DNA of 52,051 bases from Azolla pinnata (taxonomy: Eukaryota > Streptophyta > Polypodiopsida > Salviniales > Salviniaceae). Shown in pieces: positions 20,252 to 29,965 of the stretch (position 1 is the stretch's first letter; every line of letters begins with the position of its first letter). The notes under the pieces were generated by a model. The model was not told where the DNA came from. It did not search any database and saw nothing but the letters and a program-made list of their open reading frames with translations. The stretch spans positions 24,819 to 76,869 of the forward strand of contig JBBBWG010009335.1 in the NCBI GenBank assembly GCA_037176905.1, written 5' to 3'. The position numbers were made by a program, and so were the translations under genes.

Positions 20252-23200
20252 TCATTCTCCATGATGCTGGTGAACATCTTTTACAGTCCAGGCACCACGA
20301 ACAGTACGCCAAAGATCTGCGATGAAATGTTCTTCATTTGTTCCCCTTTGAACTTTGAAGAGTAAGCTGAAATTGGTGTTCTCATCATTCATCTGTATTG
20401 AAAGAAACAACGCACATGATCAAGATTGTACTCTCTTCGATACACCCTAACTCCTCTTTCAACATAAACTTCCACTATCGATTGTTTGATCATGGAGGAG
20501 ACCAAACCTCAGCTTGTGCTGATAGTACTTCCTTCAGCTCATAGGGAATCAATGAATTGGATCTTTGTTGAATGATCTTCAAAGCTTCCTTGGCTGCCTC
20601 CTTAACAGATGGATCATCACAAGAAACAGACTGCAATCCTAGCTTTTGAGGTCCCTCTATTTCCAAAATTATTACATGTTCAATGTATGAAAAGGGATTA
20701 AAAGGAATATATGTTACTACAAAGATATACAATACCTATATGGGCTCCAAGGTCAGCTGCTGTAAAAGATCCCTCGATCTTCTTAAATTCCTCAAGTGAT
20801 TTGAAATTCAGCCATGGTTTAACCCAGATCTTTGCTTCATAGAGGTTAGTCTGTCCCCCAGAAGACGCTTTCACCTTCAAGTGATACATTAAACCCGATA
20901 CAACATGGTGGTTTGCTGACACAACAGCCACAAATTCCAGGTCCGAATTCTGGTGGCAGAGTAGAAAAGATCATCAAGCAGTAATGTTTTCCACAAACCT
21001 TTCGATTTTTGTCCTAGTAATTTAACAATAATACTGGACAGTGAATAAAGCTAGAGGCAATGTCAGGATATTAAACCTCTGGGTGCTGACTATATCATCA
21101 TGCATATTTTTCAGTGAAACTATGAACGAAAAGCAATGGAACTAACCAAGATCTCAACCTCCAATGAATATCAACCCTTGTCACACAACCATTAGCATGA
21201 ACGAGCATACCAATACTCAAGGTCAGACAAACATTTTCTTTGCTGGTTTCTGAATTTTGTGTTTCATGGTCCATCACTACAATGCATTATGTAAGTATGC
21301 ACTATATGTAGAGAAAAGCCATCCCCCTGATTGTTGGACAATGACTTCAAACATGATGCATGCACGTTTTCTGTTCACATAATCATTGTCCAACAATTGA
21401 GAATCAGTAGAAATCATATGGAAAAAGACGTAAAGCTTGTTGAGGCCTATTACAGCGAGAAGACCGCAACTACACTTTTTTTGCACGTCTGGTGTCACTC
21501 TTATGTCATAAAAAATCACAGCCAAGGCCTCAATAAACTACTACTTATGAATTACCACAGAAAAATTCACAGGCTTCACCTTTGTGGCGCTGAGACTTAG
21601 GACCATTGTGGTAATCAAAGATATACTCAGAGATCACGAACAATCAATATGCCCAGTAAACCAATAAGCTGAAAAGATCACTTTTAGATAATATAGCTAT
21701 TTTGTCTCATAATATTATTATTTGTCAGACATCTGTGATACAATATTCAGGAGTAAAAAATATCACCTGAGGCGATTTAGCTGTTATGTCTATCGATGTT
21801 ATGTTTCATCATACAATAATTGTTTCTGGAACCAATATCTATTATTTCTCTGCTGTCTTACTTTAGTTATATCGGGCATTAATGTGCAATACAATTTTGT
21901 AAGGATTGCTTGACCATGGGAGACTTCTCAAACCCTTTCAATCTTCTAATAGATAGTGTTACTAACGTCTTCATAAACACACTGGGCAGTCAGCAACCCT
22001 TCATGATTACCATCAACTTTTCTTAAGCCGAGATTTGTTGACAAGGGGGCCTTGGGCTTTGGCAATTCGGAGACACGATCTGTGCTCAGATATGCTCTAT
22101 ATACCAGTAGAATTTTGAGTAAATTGTGGCCTTTTATGCTTCAAAAGCATGTGAGAAAGTGAGGGAAAAAAGTAGAGAAAACGGATATGCAAAGTAGGGA
22201 CATACAGGAAAAGAAAGAGATAAGGCATCCCGATTATATGATTTGTATGATAGAGTGTCTATGCAAATACGTGTGACATGACACCCAAAAGCATTGGCTT
22301 ACCGTGGAACGTGTCCACCTCTGACAATAATCCTTCCCTTCCAGCCATTTGTTTACGAAATCTAATTGCACAATCTCTAGTGGGACAACCACTATCATCC
22401 ACAATGTCTACAATATGCCAAGGCTCAATAACCACAACAACTGGTTCTTCAATTGGATTTCTATAATTCTTGGGCAATTTACTTCAGACTAACTAATGGA
22501 GGATTCGAAATTGTGGACTATCTAAAAGCTAATGCACCACGTCACTGACCCTAAATCTGGTTCAACTATCTTTCCATACTATAGCTCATCTAGGACATCT
22601 TTCCATACTATCCATCCTTTGAACCATTAAGCTCATCTAGTACATCTGAAGTTTAGAATGAAAAGATATATTTTGAAGGATGAGAGAACAGTGTCATTGT
22701 AATCCATGTTGAGTACTTGGGAGAATCCATGCACCACAATGTGAGCTTTTTGACAAGAAATAGTGCCATTGATGTGGAAATTCTCAGAGGAAAATCACTC
22801 AAAAGACAACGATTTCCGATTGGTGGTGCAGTGTCAATTTCCACGTAAAATTCTCCAGAAGTGCACAGCTAAATTAGTCCCCCCTATAACGTTACAACGT
22901 CAAAATTTTCAATGATAAGTTAGTAAATCAAGAGCAATCCAGAAATACTAGGGTATCTGTCCTTCGAACCATAATATACCATCAGCTCAAGCATTTTCTG
23001 AATGAAACAATAATGTTCCTGCATCATTCTCTTCTCCTTGCAGCCAAGCGTAAAACGTACGGTTTTTCTTGCTTCCTTACATTAATGAATAGTGGTTCTG
23101 GAGTTACTGCTAACAGGTTTTCTTTTTTCCCATCCATAGATATGTAGAAATAGAACACAAATTTTTACATGTGGTTACGACTCATTTTTTCCAATAGATT

Positions 23201-23645
23201 TCACTAAACCATTCCAATGATAAGGAGCGCAAGAACGTCCTTTAATTAATATCAGCCTCAAACAAGCCCCCTTTCGTTCATTTCGTCATTCAAGAACATG
23301 GGTTCCAACTACCCCGCAAGGATTCAAAATCGTTTCTTTCATGCATGCAAAACCGGATTTTTTTTTTTCCTCATTCGAATACATATTCGGTGGATGTAAA
23401 AAGAAAACGCCTACCTGTCTGCTGTTGTGCTGGTCCACAGCAAATCTGGCGAGATCTTGAAGGTCCTCGTGAGAAGCAACGGAAGGCGAGGAAGATTGGG
23501 GAGGATGATCTTCGACCACGCTCATGATGTGTGCGATGGAAGGGGAAACGAAGAGAGGGAGGAGAAGGAGCAGAAAGAACAAAGAAGAAGACGAAGAAGG
23601 ACGAGGAGCAGCAGCAGAGGCAGAGAAGCTTTTGCGAGCTTCCAT
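20252..23645 (-). CDS. Carboxy-extended phytocystatin, four exons
   Basis: Exons in transcript order: 23645-23415, 20949-20736, 20656-20508, 20392-20252. Phases close to give 244 residues. Residues 1-38 form a signal peptide with a strong Leu-rich core. The phytocystatin signature 'LARFAVDQHN' is at about 67-76, the first hairpin reads 'NHHVVSG', and the second-loop Trp is present in 'AKIWVKPWLNF'. A second, degenerate cystatin-like domain follows with 'IIQQRSNSLIPYEL', where SNSL is the motif tied to legumain (C13 protease) inhibition in extended phytocystatins. The first domain normally blocks papain-type C1A proteases through QxVxG; here Gln is His (CAT codon). The product is probably secreted or vacuolar. 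The start at 23645 fits a TATATA box about 40 bases upstream. Confidence 0.93.
21330..21397. repeat. 15-bp perfect inverted repeat in cystatin intron 1
   Basis: ATTGTTGGACAATGA at 21330-21344 is answered by its exact reverse complement at 21383-21397, with a 38-base spacer containing TGCATGCA. It could form a hairpin. No target-site duplication is clear, so I do not call it a transposon. Confidence 0.7.
22303..22460 (-). other. Orphan exon-like block inside cystatin intron 1
   Basis: On the minus strand a 158-base block is bounded by a possible acceptor (TTATAG) and a good donor (GTAAGCC). It has one open frame of 52 residues including 'PVVVVIEPWHIVDIVDDSG' and 'CAIRFRKQMAGREGLLSEV'. Both edges have the same phase. 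It is not part of the cystatin product. I do not recognise the family; it could be a fragment of a duplicated gene or an exon of a nested transcript. Confidence 0.4.
22660..22785 (-). mobile_element. Scrap of a Ty1/copia reverse transcriptase
   Basis: A minus-strand frame reads 'HINGTISCQKAHIVVHGFSQ' and then 'VLNMDYNDT', which matches the start of copia reverse transcriptase (usual pattern KARLVAKGFSQ...DYxETF). Only about 40 residues are visible, key positions have changed, and neither LTRs nor other domains are present nearby. It is an old, dead fragment within the cystatin first intron. Confidence 0.6.
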
Positions 23646-24000
23646 GGTCTTCGAGAGAGAAAGGAGGAGAAAAGCTGTCTCTGTATATAGGAAGTTTTTC
23701 TTCTTTGTGCAGTTTCCCAAAACTATGCAACAACAGGATTTTTACAAGATCACATAGTTGTAATTTGTGTGCTTCTGAACATCAGCAGAATTTTACAGGA
23801 TCACAGAGTTGTAATTTGTGTGCTTTCAGAGACTCCTGATGATGATAATCTGGTATGTGGTATCTGCGGAATGCTTTCGTCTTTCGATCGTGTATTCGGG
23901 AGTCGGAACCAACAGATTGCGGAACGCTTTCGTCTTTCGATCGTGTATTCGGGAGTCGAAGAATGGAAGATCGATTCGCGAGATGTTCGAGCTTTTGAGG
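23646..24000 (-). promoter_or_regulatory. Cystatin promoter with two short tandem duplications
   Basis: A TATA box on the minus strand (TATATA, about 23683-23690) lies some 40 bases before the ATG. Further upstream are two pairs of direct repeats, each with about 52-bp period: 'TTTTACAAGATCACATAGTT' (23740) against 'TTTTACAGGATCACAGAGTT' (23791), and 'GCTTTCGTCTTTCGATCGTG' near 23873 and 23926. The repeats lie where promoter elements would be expected. Confidence 0.6.
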
Positions 24001-24547
24001 AATTCGGGTTTTGACTTTCAACCCGAGGAGGGTTCGGGTCCCGGCAAATGCATCGCATCGCTTGTACGACTTGGTTCCCGTGGCATGTGTACATGCATGC
24101 TGGCTATAGATACTCGTAGGGATCATTTGCTGTTGTCGGTTTTGTACATTGACATTAATACAATCGTGGATCGAGATGTTGCGTTGATTGGTTTGGTTAA
24201 GTGGTTTGTTGAAAGAAGAAGAAGAAGAAGAATTCATTGGCAAGGTGGTCTGTTGAAGACCAAGTGGTTATGTCAAAAGCATGACAACTTTGGAGATGGT
24301 TTTAGACATCAAATCTTGTCAAAGACTCTCTTGCCTTTGGTCTCCCTGATTCGAGCAACAACTCGTCGATGCCATGTTTGTCCGACGTTAGGCAGATCTT
24401 CTTGGCTGTTTCACGTAGCCATCAGGGGTGACGTAACTGTTGATGCAACGAATTGCAGCAAGAAGCCTTTGAGGTCTTTGTTCCGAACCTCCCTTTACCG
24501 AGGAGAAGAAAATAAAAAGGTCCGAAAACAAGCCATGACAGAATGAA
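24001..24547. other. Intergenic sequence with a long but unsupported open frame
   Basis: A plus-strand frame runs through here from about 23818 to 24546 (242 codons). It begins inside the duplicated cystatin promoter region, has no recognisable domain, and its composition is not typical of a conserved protein. I do not call it a gene. Confidence 0.35.
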
Positions 24548-24945
24548 ATGCAGCCAAATGCAGAAATGCATGTATGCCATCCATCTCCACATACATACAT
24601 ACTCGTGAATTGCATACATGCATACCCATCCCCACACATGCACACACTCATGCATTTCATGCATGCATACCCACCCCTGCCTGCATTGCATACATGCATA
24701 CCCATCCCACACGCGTGCACGCATACATACCGACACACATACATGCATGCATATCCATCCTGCACACATACATACATTCATGCATCCCATACATGCATAC
24801 CAATCCCGCGACGCATGCATGCACACATACATACATGCACACACACATACATACATGCATGCACAGCCACATACATACATACGTACATACATACATACAT
24901 ACACACATACACACATGCATGCATGCATGCATGACACACACAAAA
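24548..24945. repeat. CATACATGCATACCCATCC-type simple repeat
   Basis: Nearly 400 bp of ACAT/GCAT words, in its left half arranged as a loose higher-order unit of the type GCATACATGCATACCCATCCC. It produces long open frames on both strands (His/Thr/Tyr/Ile on one, Met/Cys/Val/Tyr on the other) that are artefacts. It contains many CATGCA words identical to the plant RY/Sph element. Confidence 0.9.
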
Positions 24946-25762
24946 AACGAACTATCGTTCCGAAGGAAAGGAACTGTACCTCGGTGCCGTGTGCTCCAAG
25001 GCGAGCGATGACCCTGTTGCTCAGTCTGAGTTCTTCCTCGTGGCCCTGTCGCTGCTCTTCTTCTTCTTCAGCTGGAATCATCTTCCTCGAATCAGAAAAG
25101 GTGTCATTTTTGCATTACATCCGACTCTCCCAACGATGGACGAGCTCCTCCAGACAAAAGGCTTCCGTCGTAGCCCCCCCTCCCCCCCCAATGCGGGGTC
25201 TTCATAGCTAACAGATTGACCTGTAAGTGTGTCTTCCTCCATTGGACTATGCACTGGCCTTCGTTTGGATCCATCCCTCCATTCTGACTGAAAGCCAAAT
25301 GGTTCATTTTCTTAGATTTTTACCTCTTATTTACTAGTGCGTGTATGTACATAATGTGTGCACACTGCACGTGTTCATGTATGTATCTTTTGCATATTTG
25401 TGTAGGTACCTCTACACACACATATCTCCGTGTTGGTGTCTGCCTACTGAATGCAAAAACACATTCACACACGTTTGGGTCTGTATTATCTGAGTATTTT
25501 TATGGTATGTATTTGTTATGATATCCATATGAATGAATCTGTGCCTAGTGTTTGATGTATTTGTATATCTATATACTCATTTGCACCATGTTTGCATGAT
25601 GAACATGTTCGGCCTATACATTTTGTGCAAAACAGTCTCTTTGGTAACTATGATGGAATTATTTTTCTCTATGTTAACCTGAAAATAGCAATGGTTACTT
25701 GTAATTTAAAGAAAACTTACGGTGTCCTTTACTTCAGAGACAACCAGTTCCATCAACAAAAC
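24946..25762. other. Upstream region of the PPR-SMR gene
   Basis: No supported coding gene. From 24957 to 25210 the sequence is GC-richer with CTTCTT tracts, as in many 5' leaders; from 25300 it turns T-rich with a good polypyrimidine-AG near 25737. An intron in the 5' leader of the PPR gene is a reasonable reading, but I cannot place its donor. Confidence 0.35.
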
Positions 25763-28522
25763 ATGTTGCGGTTGAAACAGATACTACCTTTCTATAACAC
25801 AGCTGGGGCATGGGTGGCATTGGGTTCATATAAGGATTACTTTGCCTCTTTTGGCAATGGATTGAGTGCAAATTCCTCTGATTCGGATGACACTACTGAT
25901 GAAAAGAAGCTCTTTCAGGATGAATCAGATTTATGCATCAATGCAGAAAACGTTAGAGAGGAAGCAAAAATCTGTAATGACGAGACTTTGCTTAGCAGTT
26001 CAGTAGAAAATCAGGTTGCTGTAAAAATTTCAGGTAAGGAACATGGGTTGCATGGTGAAAACACGGGAAAGCCATTGCGAGTGGCTTACAGTTCTCATTC
26101 CAAATTCATCGACGGTTTTAGTGAGGTGCCGGTTGCCTCAATGATTACACAGTTACTCTCTAGGCCTACATCAGTACCAATACTCTCATCTAAAATTGAT
26201 GCCGGACCAGAAACAGAAGATGCTCAGGAAAGTACAGCTGAAAGTCTAAAGAAAATTGGGTTTGCATTTGTGGGTAAATTTTTATACTCCGGAGGTGGAG
26301 CTTCTTACATGGTCCAGAAGAATAATCAGCCAAGCCTCATTAAGCAAAGTGAACAAACAAAGCCTGTGGTAACAGTTCATGATCCTATAAATATGAGAAG
26401 TAAAGAAGTGAATGAGCATGTAAAAAATGTACAGCATCCACGTGCACCAATTCACGAACATGGTGTTCAAGAGCTCTCTACAGACAAGACATCTCCATCG
26501 AATAAAGGCTTGCTTAATTCAGGCAGAAATACAGAAACACGAGTAGTGAGATCAGATTATGAAGAAAAAACGTATGTACCTAAGAAAAGCAATGGAGTAA
26601 AATCTCAGCACAACTCGGACATAGTTTTAAAGAGGTCTGATTTTCTCAGCGAAAATGTTGGAGACAATGGTTGGGATGCTTGTACCAAAATACTTAACCC
26701 TAGACCTCCTGAAGGTGCCTCGTCTTACCAAAGCTATAAGAATACAGTTAACTGCCAAGTGAATAAAATTAACTGTAACGTCAAAGCTGTCAGGCAGCAA
26801 TTAAGTTATGATGGTGATTGGAGAGAACCAGTGGATTATGTATGTAATGTCTTGTGGCAGTTAAAATGGAGTAATCAAACTAAGGCCGCCCTTTCAGAGT
26901 TGAATGGAAAGTTGAGTCCATATCAGGTGAATGAGATATTAAAAAGTCAGAAAGATGCAAGTATAGCATCCAGCTTTTTTGCGTGGGCTAAAAAGCAAAA
27001 AGGCTTTCGACATGATGTCCATACATATACGACAATGGTTGGCATACTTGGTCGAGCTCAAAACTTCGGGGGAGTTTCATCGTTAATGGAGGAGATGAAG
27101 AGTGATGGTTGCAAGCCCAGCATTGTTACGTTCAATAGACTGATTCATTGTTATGGTCGGGCGAATCGAATGGATGAAGCCCTAGAAATCTTTCATAGTA
27201 TGAAAGATTTTGGTTGTGTACCTGATAAGGTTACCTATTGCACCTTGATTGATTTACATGCTAAATCTGGGTCTCTGGATGTGGCTATGGAGATGTATGA
27301 TCAAATGCAACAGGCTGGTTTACAACCGGACACATTTACGTATAGTGTGATCATCAACTGCCTAGGCAAAGCAGGTGAACTATCATCTGCACAGAAGGTT
27401 CTAAGTGAGATGATAGGTAAAGGATGCACTCCGACTTTAGTCACATACAATATCTTAATTGATCTTCATGCCAAATCTGGAAAGCACAAAATGGCGGTGA
27501 AACTGTATAATGATATGCTAGAGATGGGTTACCATCCGGATCGAGTTACATACAGCATTATAATGGAGGTACTACGACATTCGGGTCAGCTTGACGAGGT
27601 CGAGTATGTGTTCTCTCAAATGGAAGAGGCCGGATGGACACCTGATGCTACTGTGTACGGGCTTTTAGTTGATATGTGGGGCAAAGTGGGCAATTTGATG
27701 AAAGCATGTGGATGGTATACTAAAATGCTGAGCTCTGGAGTAAAGCCGAACGTCCCTACATTCAATTCGTTGCTTGGGGCCTTTCTAAGAGAGAAATTAT
27801 ACGATGCCGGCATGCAACTTATTCTAGATATGGTGAACCAAGGTTTGGTGCCTTCACTTCAGACTTATACACTCCTTCTGAGCTGTTATACAATGTCGGA
27901 AAGAAAAGATGAGAGTGACAAGATTTGGGGCATGATGGCTGGCGTAAGCCATCCAGCGCATGCATTTATATGCTCCTTACATCAACAAGCAAATCTAAGA
28001 GAGAGAGATGTCACCGTAAGGGAGTGTACCTTGCGATTCTTTGAGATGATTGGTGTCGAGAGTCAAGAGAGCAAGAGGGGTGCCATAGATGCAATTATCA
28101 GCTATTTGCATAAAGTGCTGATGAGAGACGAAGCCGTTATCGTGTGGGAGATTGCAGCCGAGAAGGGACTATATCCTGCAGCTATGACAAGGAAGGCCGA
28201 CAAGTACTGGGCGATCAACTTGCATTGCATGTCGATGGGTACGGCAATGGTGGCATTGAGCAGGACTCTATCGAGCCTGAAACAAGGGATGCTTGACACT
28301 GGAGTGATGCCAGAGAGGATCGACATCATTACCGGATGGGGTAAGAGAAGCAGAGTCACTGGATCATCACTTGTTAAGCAAGCTGTTGAAGACACGCTTC
28401 ATGCGTTGAAGTCCCCGTTCCAAGTCAAGAATGGCAATTTTGGGTGCTTTGTTGGTATCGGTCAAGCTCTCGTGGATTGGCTCTACGAGTCTGACATAGA
28501 TAAGGTGCATATGCTCATTTAA
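25763..28522 (+). CDS. P-class PPR protein with C-terminal SMR domain (At1g18900/At1g74750 type)
   Basis: A single long coding exon of 919 codons from the ATG at 25763. The open frame extends upstream to 25592, but that part reads like non-coding sequence and an intron acceptor lies near 25737. The first 350 residues are low-similarity linker. About nine 35-residue P-type PPR motifs follow from roughly residue 415 to 735 (for example 'VTYCTLIDLHAKSGSLDVAM', 'FTYSVIINCLGKAGELSSA'). The end is an SMR domain with 'INLHCMSMGTAMVALSRTL' and 'DIITGWGKRSRVTGSSLVKQ', matching the Arabidopsis pair closely as I recall it. PPR-SMR proteins bind organellar RNA, and some may cleave it through SMR. No clear transit peptide is visible, so the organelle is undecided. 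Confidence 0.9.
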   Translation: MLRLKQILPFYNTAGAWVALGSYKDYFASFGNGLSANSSDSDDTTDEKKLFQDESDLCINAENVREEAKICNDETLLSSSVENQVAVKISGKEHGLHGENTGKPLRVAYSSHSKFIDGFSEVPVASMITQLLSRPTSVPILSSKIDAGPETEDAQESTAESLKKIGFAFVGKFLYSGGGASYMVQKNNQPSLIKQSEQTKPVVTVHDPINMRSKEVNEHVKNVQHPRAPIHEHGVQELSTDKTSPSNKGLLNSGRNTETRVVRSDYEEKTYVPKKSNGVKSQHNSDIVLKRSDFLSENVGDNGWDACTKILNPRPPEGASSYQSYKNTVNCQVNKINCNVKAVRQQLSYDGDWREPVDYVCNVLWQLKWSNQTKAALSELNGKLSPYQVNEILKSQKDASIASSFFAWAKKQKGFRHDVHTYTTMVGILGRAQNFGGVSSLMEEMKSDGCKPSIVTFNRLIHCYGRANRMDEALEIFHSMKDFGCVPDKVTYCTLIDLHAKSGSLDVAMEMYDQMQQAGLQPDTFTYSVIINCLGKAGELSSAQKVLSEMIGKGCTPTLVTYNILIDLHAKSGKHKMAVKLYNDMLEMGYHPDRVTYSIIMEVLRHSGQLDEVEYVFSQMEEAGWTPDATVYGLLVDMWGKVGNLMKACGWYTKMLSSGVKPNVPTFNSLLGAFLREKLYDAGMQLILDMVNQGLVPSLQTYTLLLSCYTMSERKDESDKIWGMMAGVSHPAHAFICSLHQQANLRERDVTVRECTLRFFEMIGVESQESKRGAIDAIISYLHKVLMRDEAVIVWEIAAEKGLYPAAMTRKADKYWAINLHCMSMGTAMVALSRTLSSLKQGMLDTGVMPERIDIITGWGKRSRVTGSSLVKQAVEDTLHALKSPFQVKNGNFGCFVGIGQALVDWLYESDIDKVHMLI

Positions 28523-29910
28523 CTTCACATCCTCTTGATGTATTACAGCAAATCCCATGGAGGGTCTCTAATTCTGGAATCTCTAAGGACCAGCTCTTTG
28601 GCTTCATTGCTAGCTTGCAAGCCATTTCTAAGCTAACCTAGTTCTTTCGAAAAGAGCTTGCTGTGTAAATCTCGGATGTTTTCTTGTAAAAAGGTTCCTA
28701 TTTATGAAATCGAAACCTTGTGCCCATTCGGAGCACTTCAATTCTCTATGATAATGTCTTCTATTTTGGTGGAAGATCCGAATAATCTTTCGTCTAATTG
28801 GACATTACAATGCTCGTTAAAAATAATCGCTTACGATGCAAAACTTATTCCCCGAAAGAATTGGACAAATCGTTGACAATAAACCACTACAAGCTTCTCT
28901 TGAAATATTGTTAACACATTTTATGTTGTAACTTGTGACATGCTCGGACCTTCAACGTAAGTAATAGTGATCGGGTAGCCATTTGGGCACTTGGAAGAAA
29001 TTGCAATTTGCCCAAAATTTATATTAGAGTCTTGAATACGTTTTGAAGGTAGGTAACCTACACGACCGCGATGATTCCATTTTTCCATATAAAATGGCAA
29101 AGATGGCGTACCTAAATATGTGTACTAGTTACTTGCTTTACTTTATCGAGTTATTAGTTGGATCTTGCAACAATCCACCGTTTCCTATAAAATGGCAAAG
29201 ACAGTGTCCCTAAATATGCATACTTTCAACTTGCTGAGTAATTCATTGGATCTTGCATTCACGGTGAGGTTCGTGTCATGGAGATGGGACTTTGAGGGGT
29301 TAGACAGATTAGTACACTTATGCTCATCTTCGATGATTTATATGAAATAAAACAAGGTAAAAAATTAAAATCGGACGATGCCTCGGTTGAGCTCACTTCA
29401 TCGAGTTATTCGTTGGATCTTGCGCGATCCATTTTCCCCTATAAAATGGCAAAGACGACGTCCCTAAATATGCATATGCTAGTGATGTGCTTTACTTCAT
29501 TCAAATACTGTTGTAGAGTGTGGCATCTTCAGCTTGCAACATATCGATGGTTGTGGCTTGCCAGCAATGTTATCCCACCACCCATTGTTATCACGCTCGA
29601 GAAACCTCCACAGCCAGCGATCGAACAAAAACTTTGTTGTATTTCGATGCGAAGATATCAGGTGGAAGATAACACTTACGTAAGATCGATAAACCGCGGA
29701 TTACACGACAAGATTTGTCTATGAATTGCATGCATGCATCGATGCCAGTTGGATCAACAACAATCAGAAATCGTCGTCGCAGTACGTCGATGTCGATTAT
29801 AACGATGGATAATGCAAGATCGATCGACAGCAGATTAAGCTACAAAATCGTCGATGAATCGCATTGCCAGTTGACCCTTAAAACCATAACGCTTAAACCT
29901 TCGAATGTTT
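28523..29910. other. Intergenic between the PPR-SMR and mEF-G genes
   Basis: No supported gene. It contains the 3' flank of the PPR gene, the CTATAAAATGGCAAAGA-type repeat listed separately, and the mEF-G promoter. Short open frames lack domains. Confidence 0.5.
29070..29490. repeat. Three copies of a TATAAAATGGCAAAGA-containing unit
   Basis: Copies at about 29070-29168, 29169-29265 and 29397-29490 share 'ATAAAATGGCAAAGA', 'CCCTAAATATGCATA' and 'TTGGATCTTGC'. The first two are adjacent (period near 95 bp) and the third is 130 bases further on. Each copy carries a TATA-like CTATAAAA or CATATAAAA. Confidence 0.85.
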
Positions 29911-29939
29911 CTAACCCTAATTTCAACCCTAACCCTAAC
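29911..29939 (+). promoter_or_regulatory. Telo-box cluster before the mEF-G start
   Basis: The sequence CTAACCCTAATTTCAACCCT followed by AACCCTAAC lies 27-55 bases before the ATG at 29966. Telo-boxes (AAACCCTAA and close forms) are known in promoters and leaders of plant translation-machinery genes. Confidence 0.6.
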
Positions 29940-29965
29940 AGCACCGACAGACGAAGCTCCGGCCC

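Noticed and set aside
23818..24546. 242-codon plus-strand frame upstream of the cystatin
   Set aside because: It starts in duplicated promoter sequence, has no domain, and the opposite strand is open to a similar extent.
24388..25211. Cys/Val/Tyr/Met-rich and His/Thr/Ile-rich frames
   Set aside because: Translation artefacts of the CATACATGCATAC repeat; not cysteine-rich peptides.
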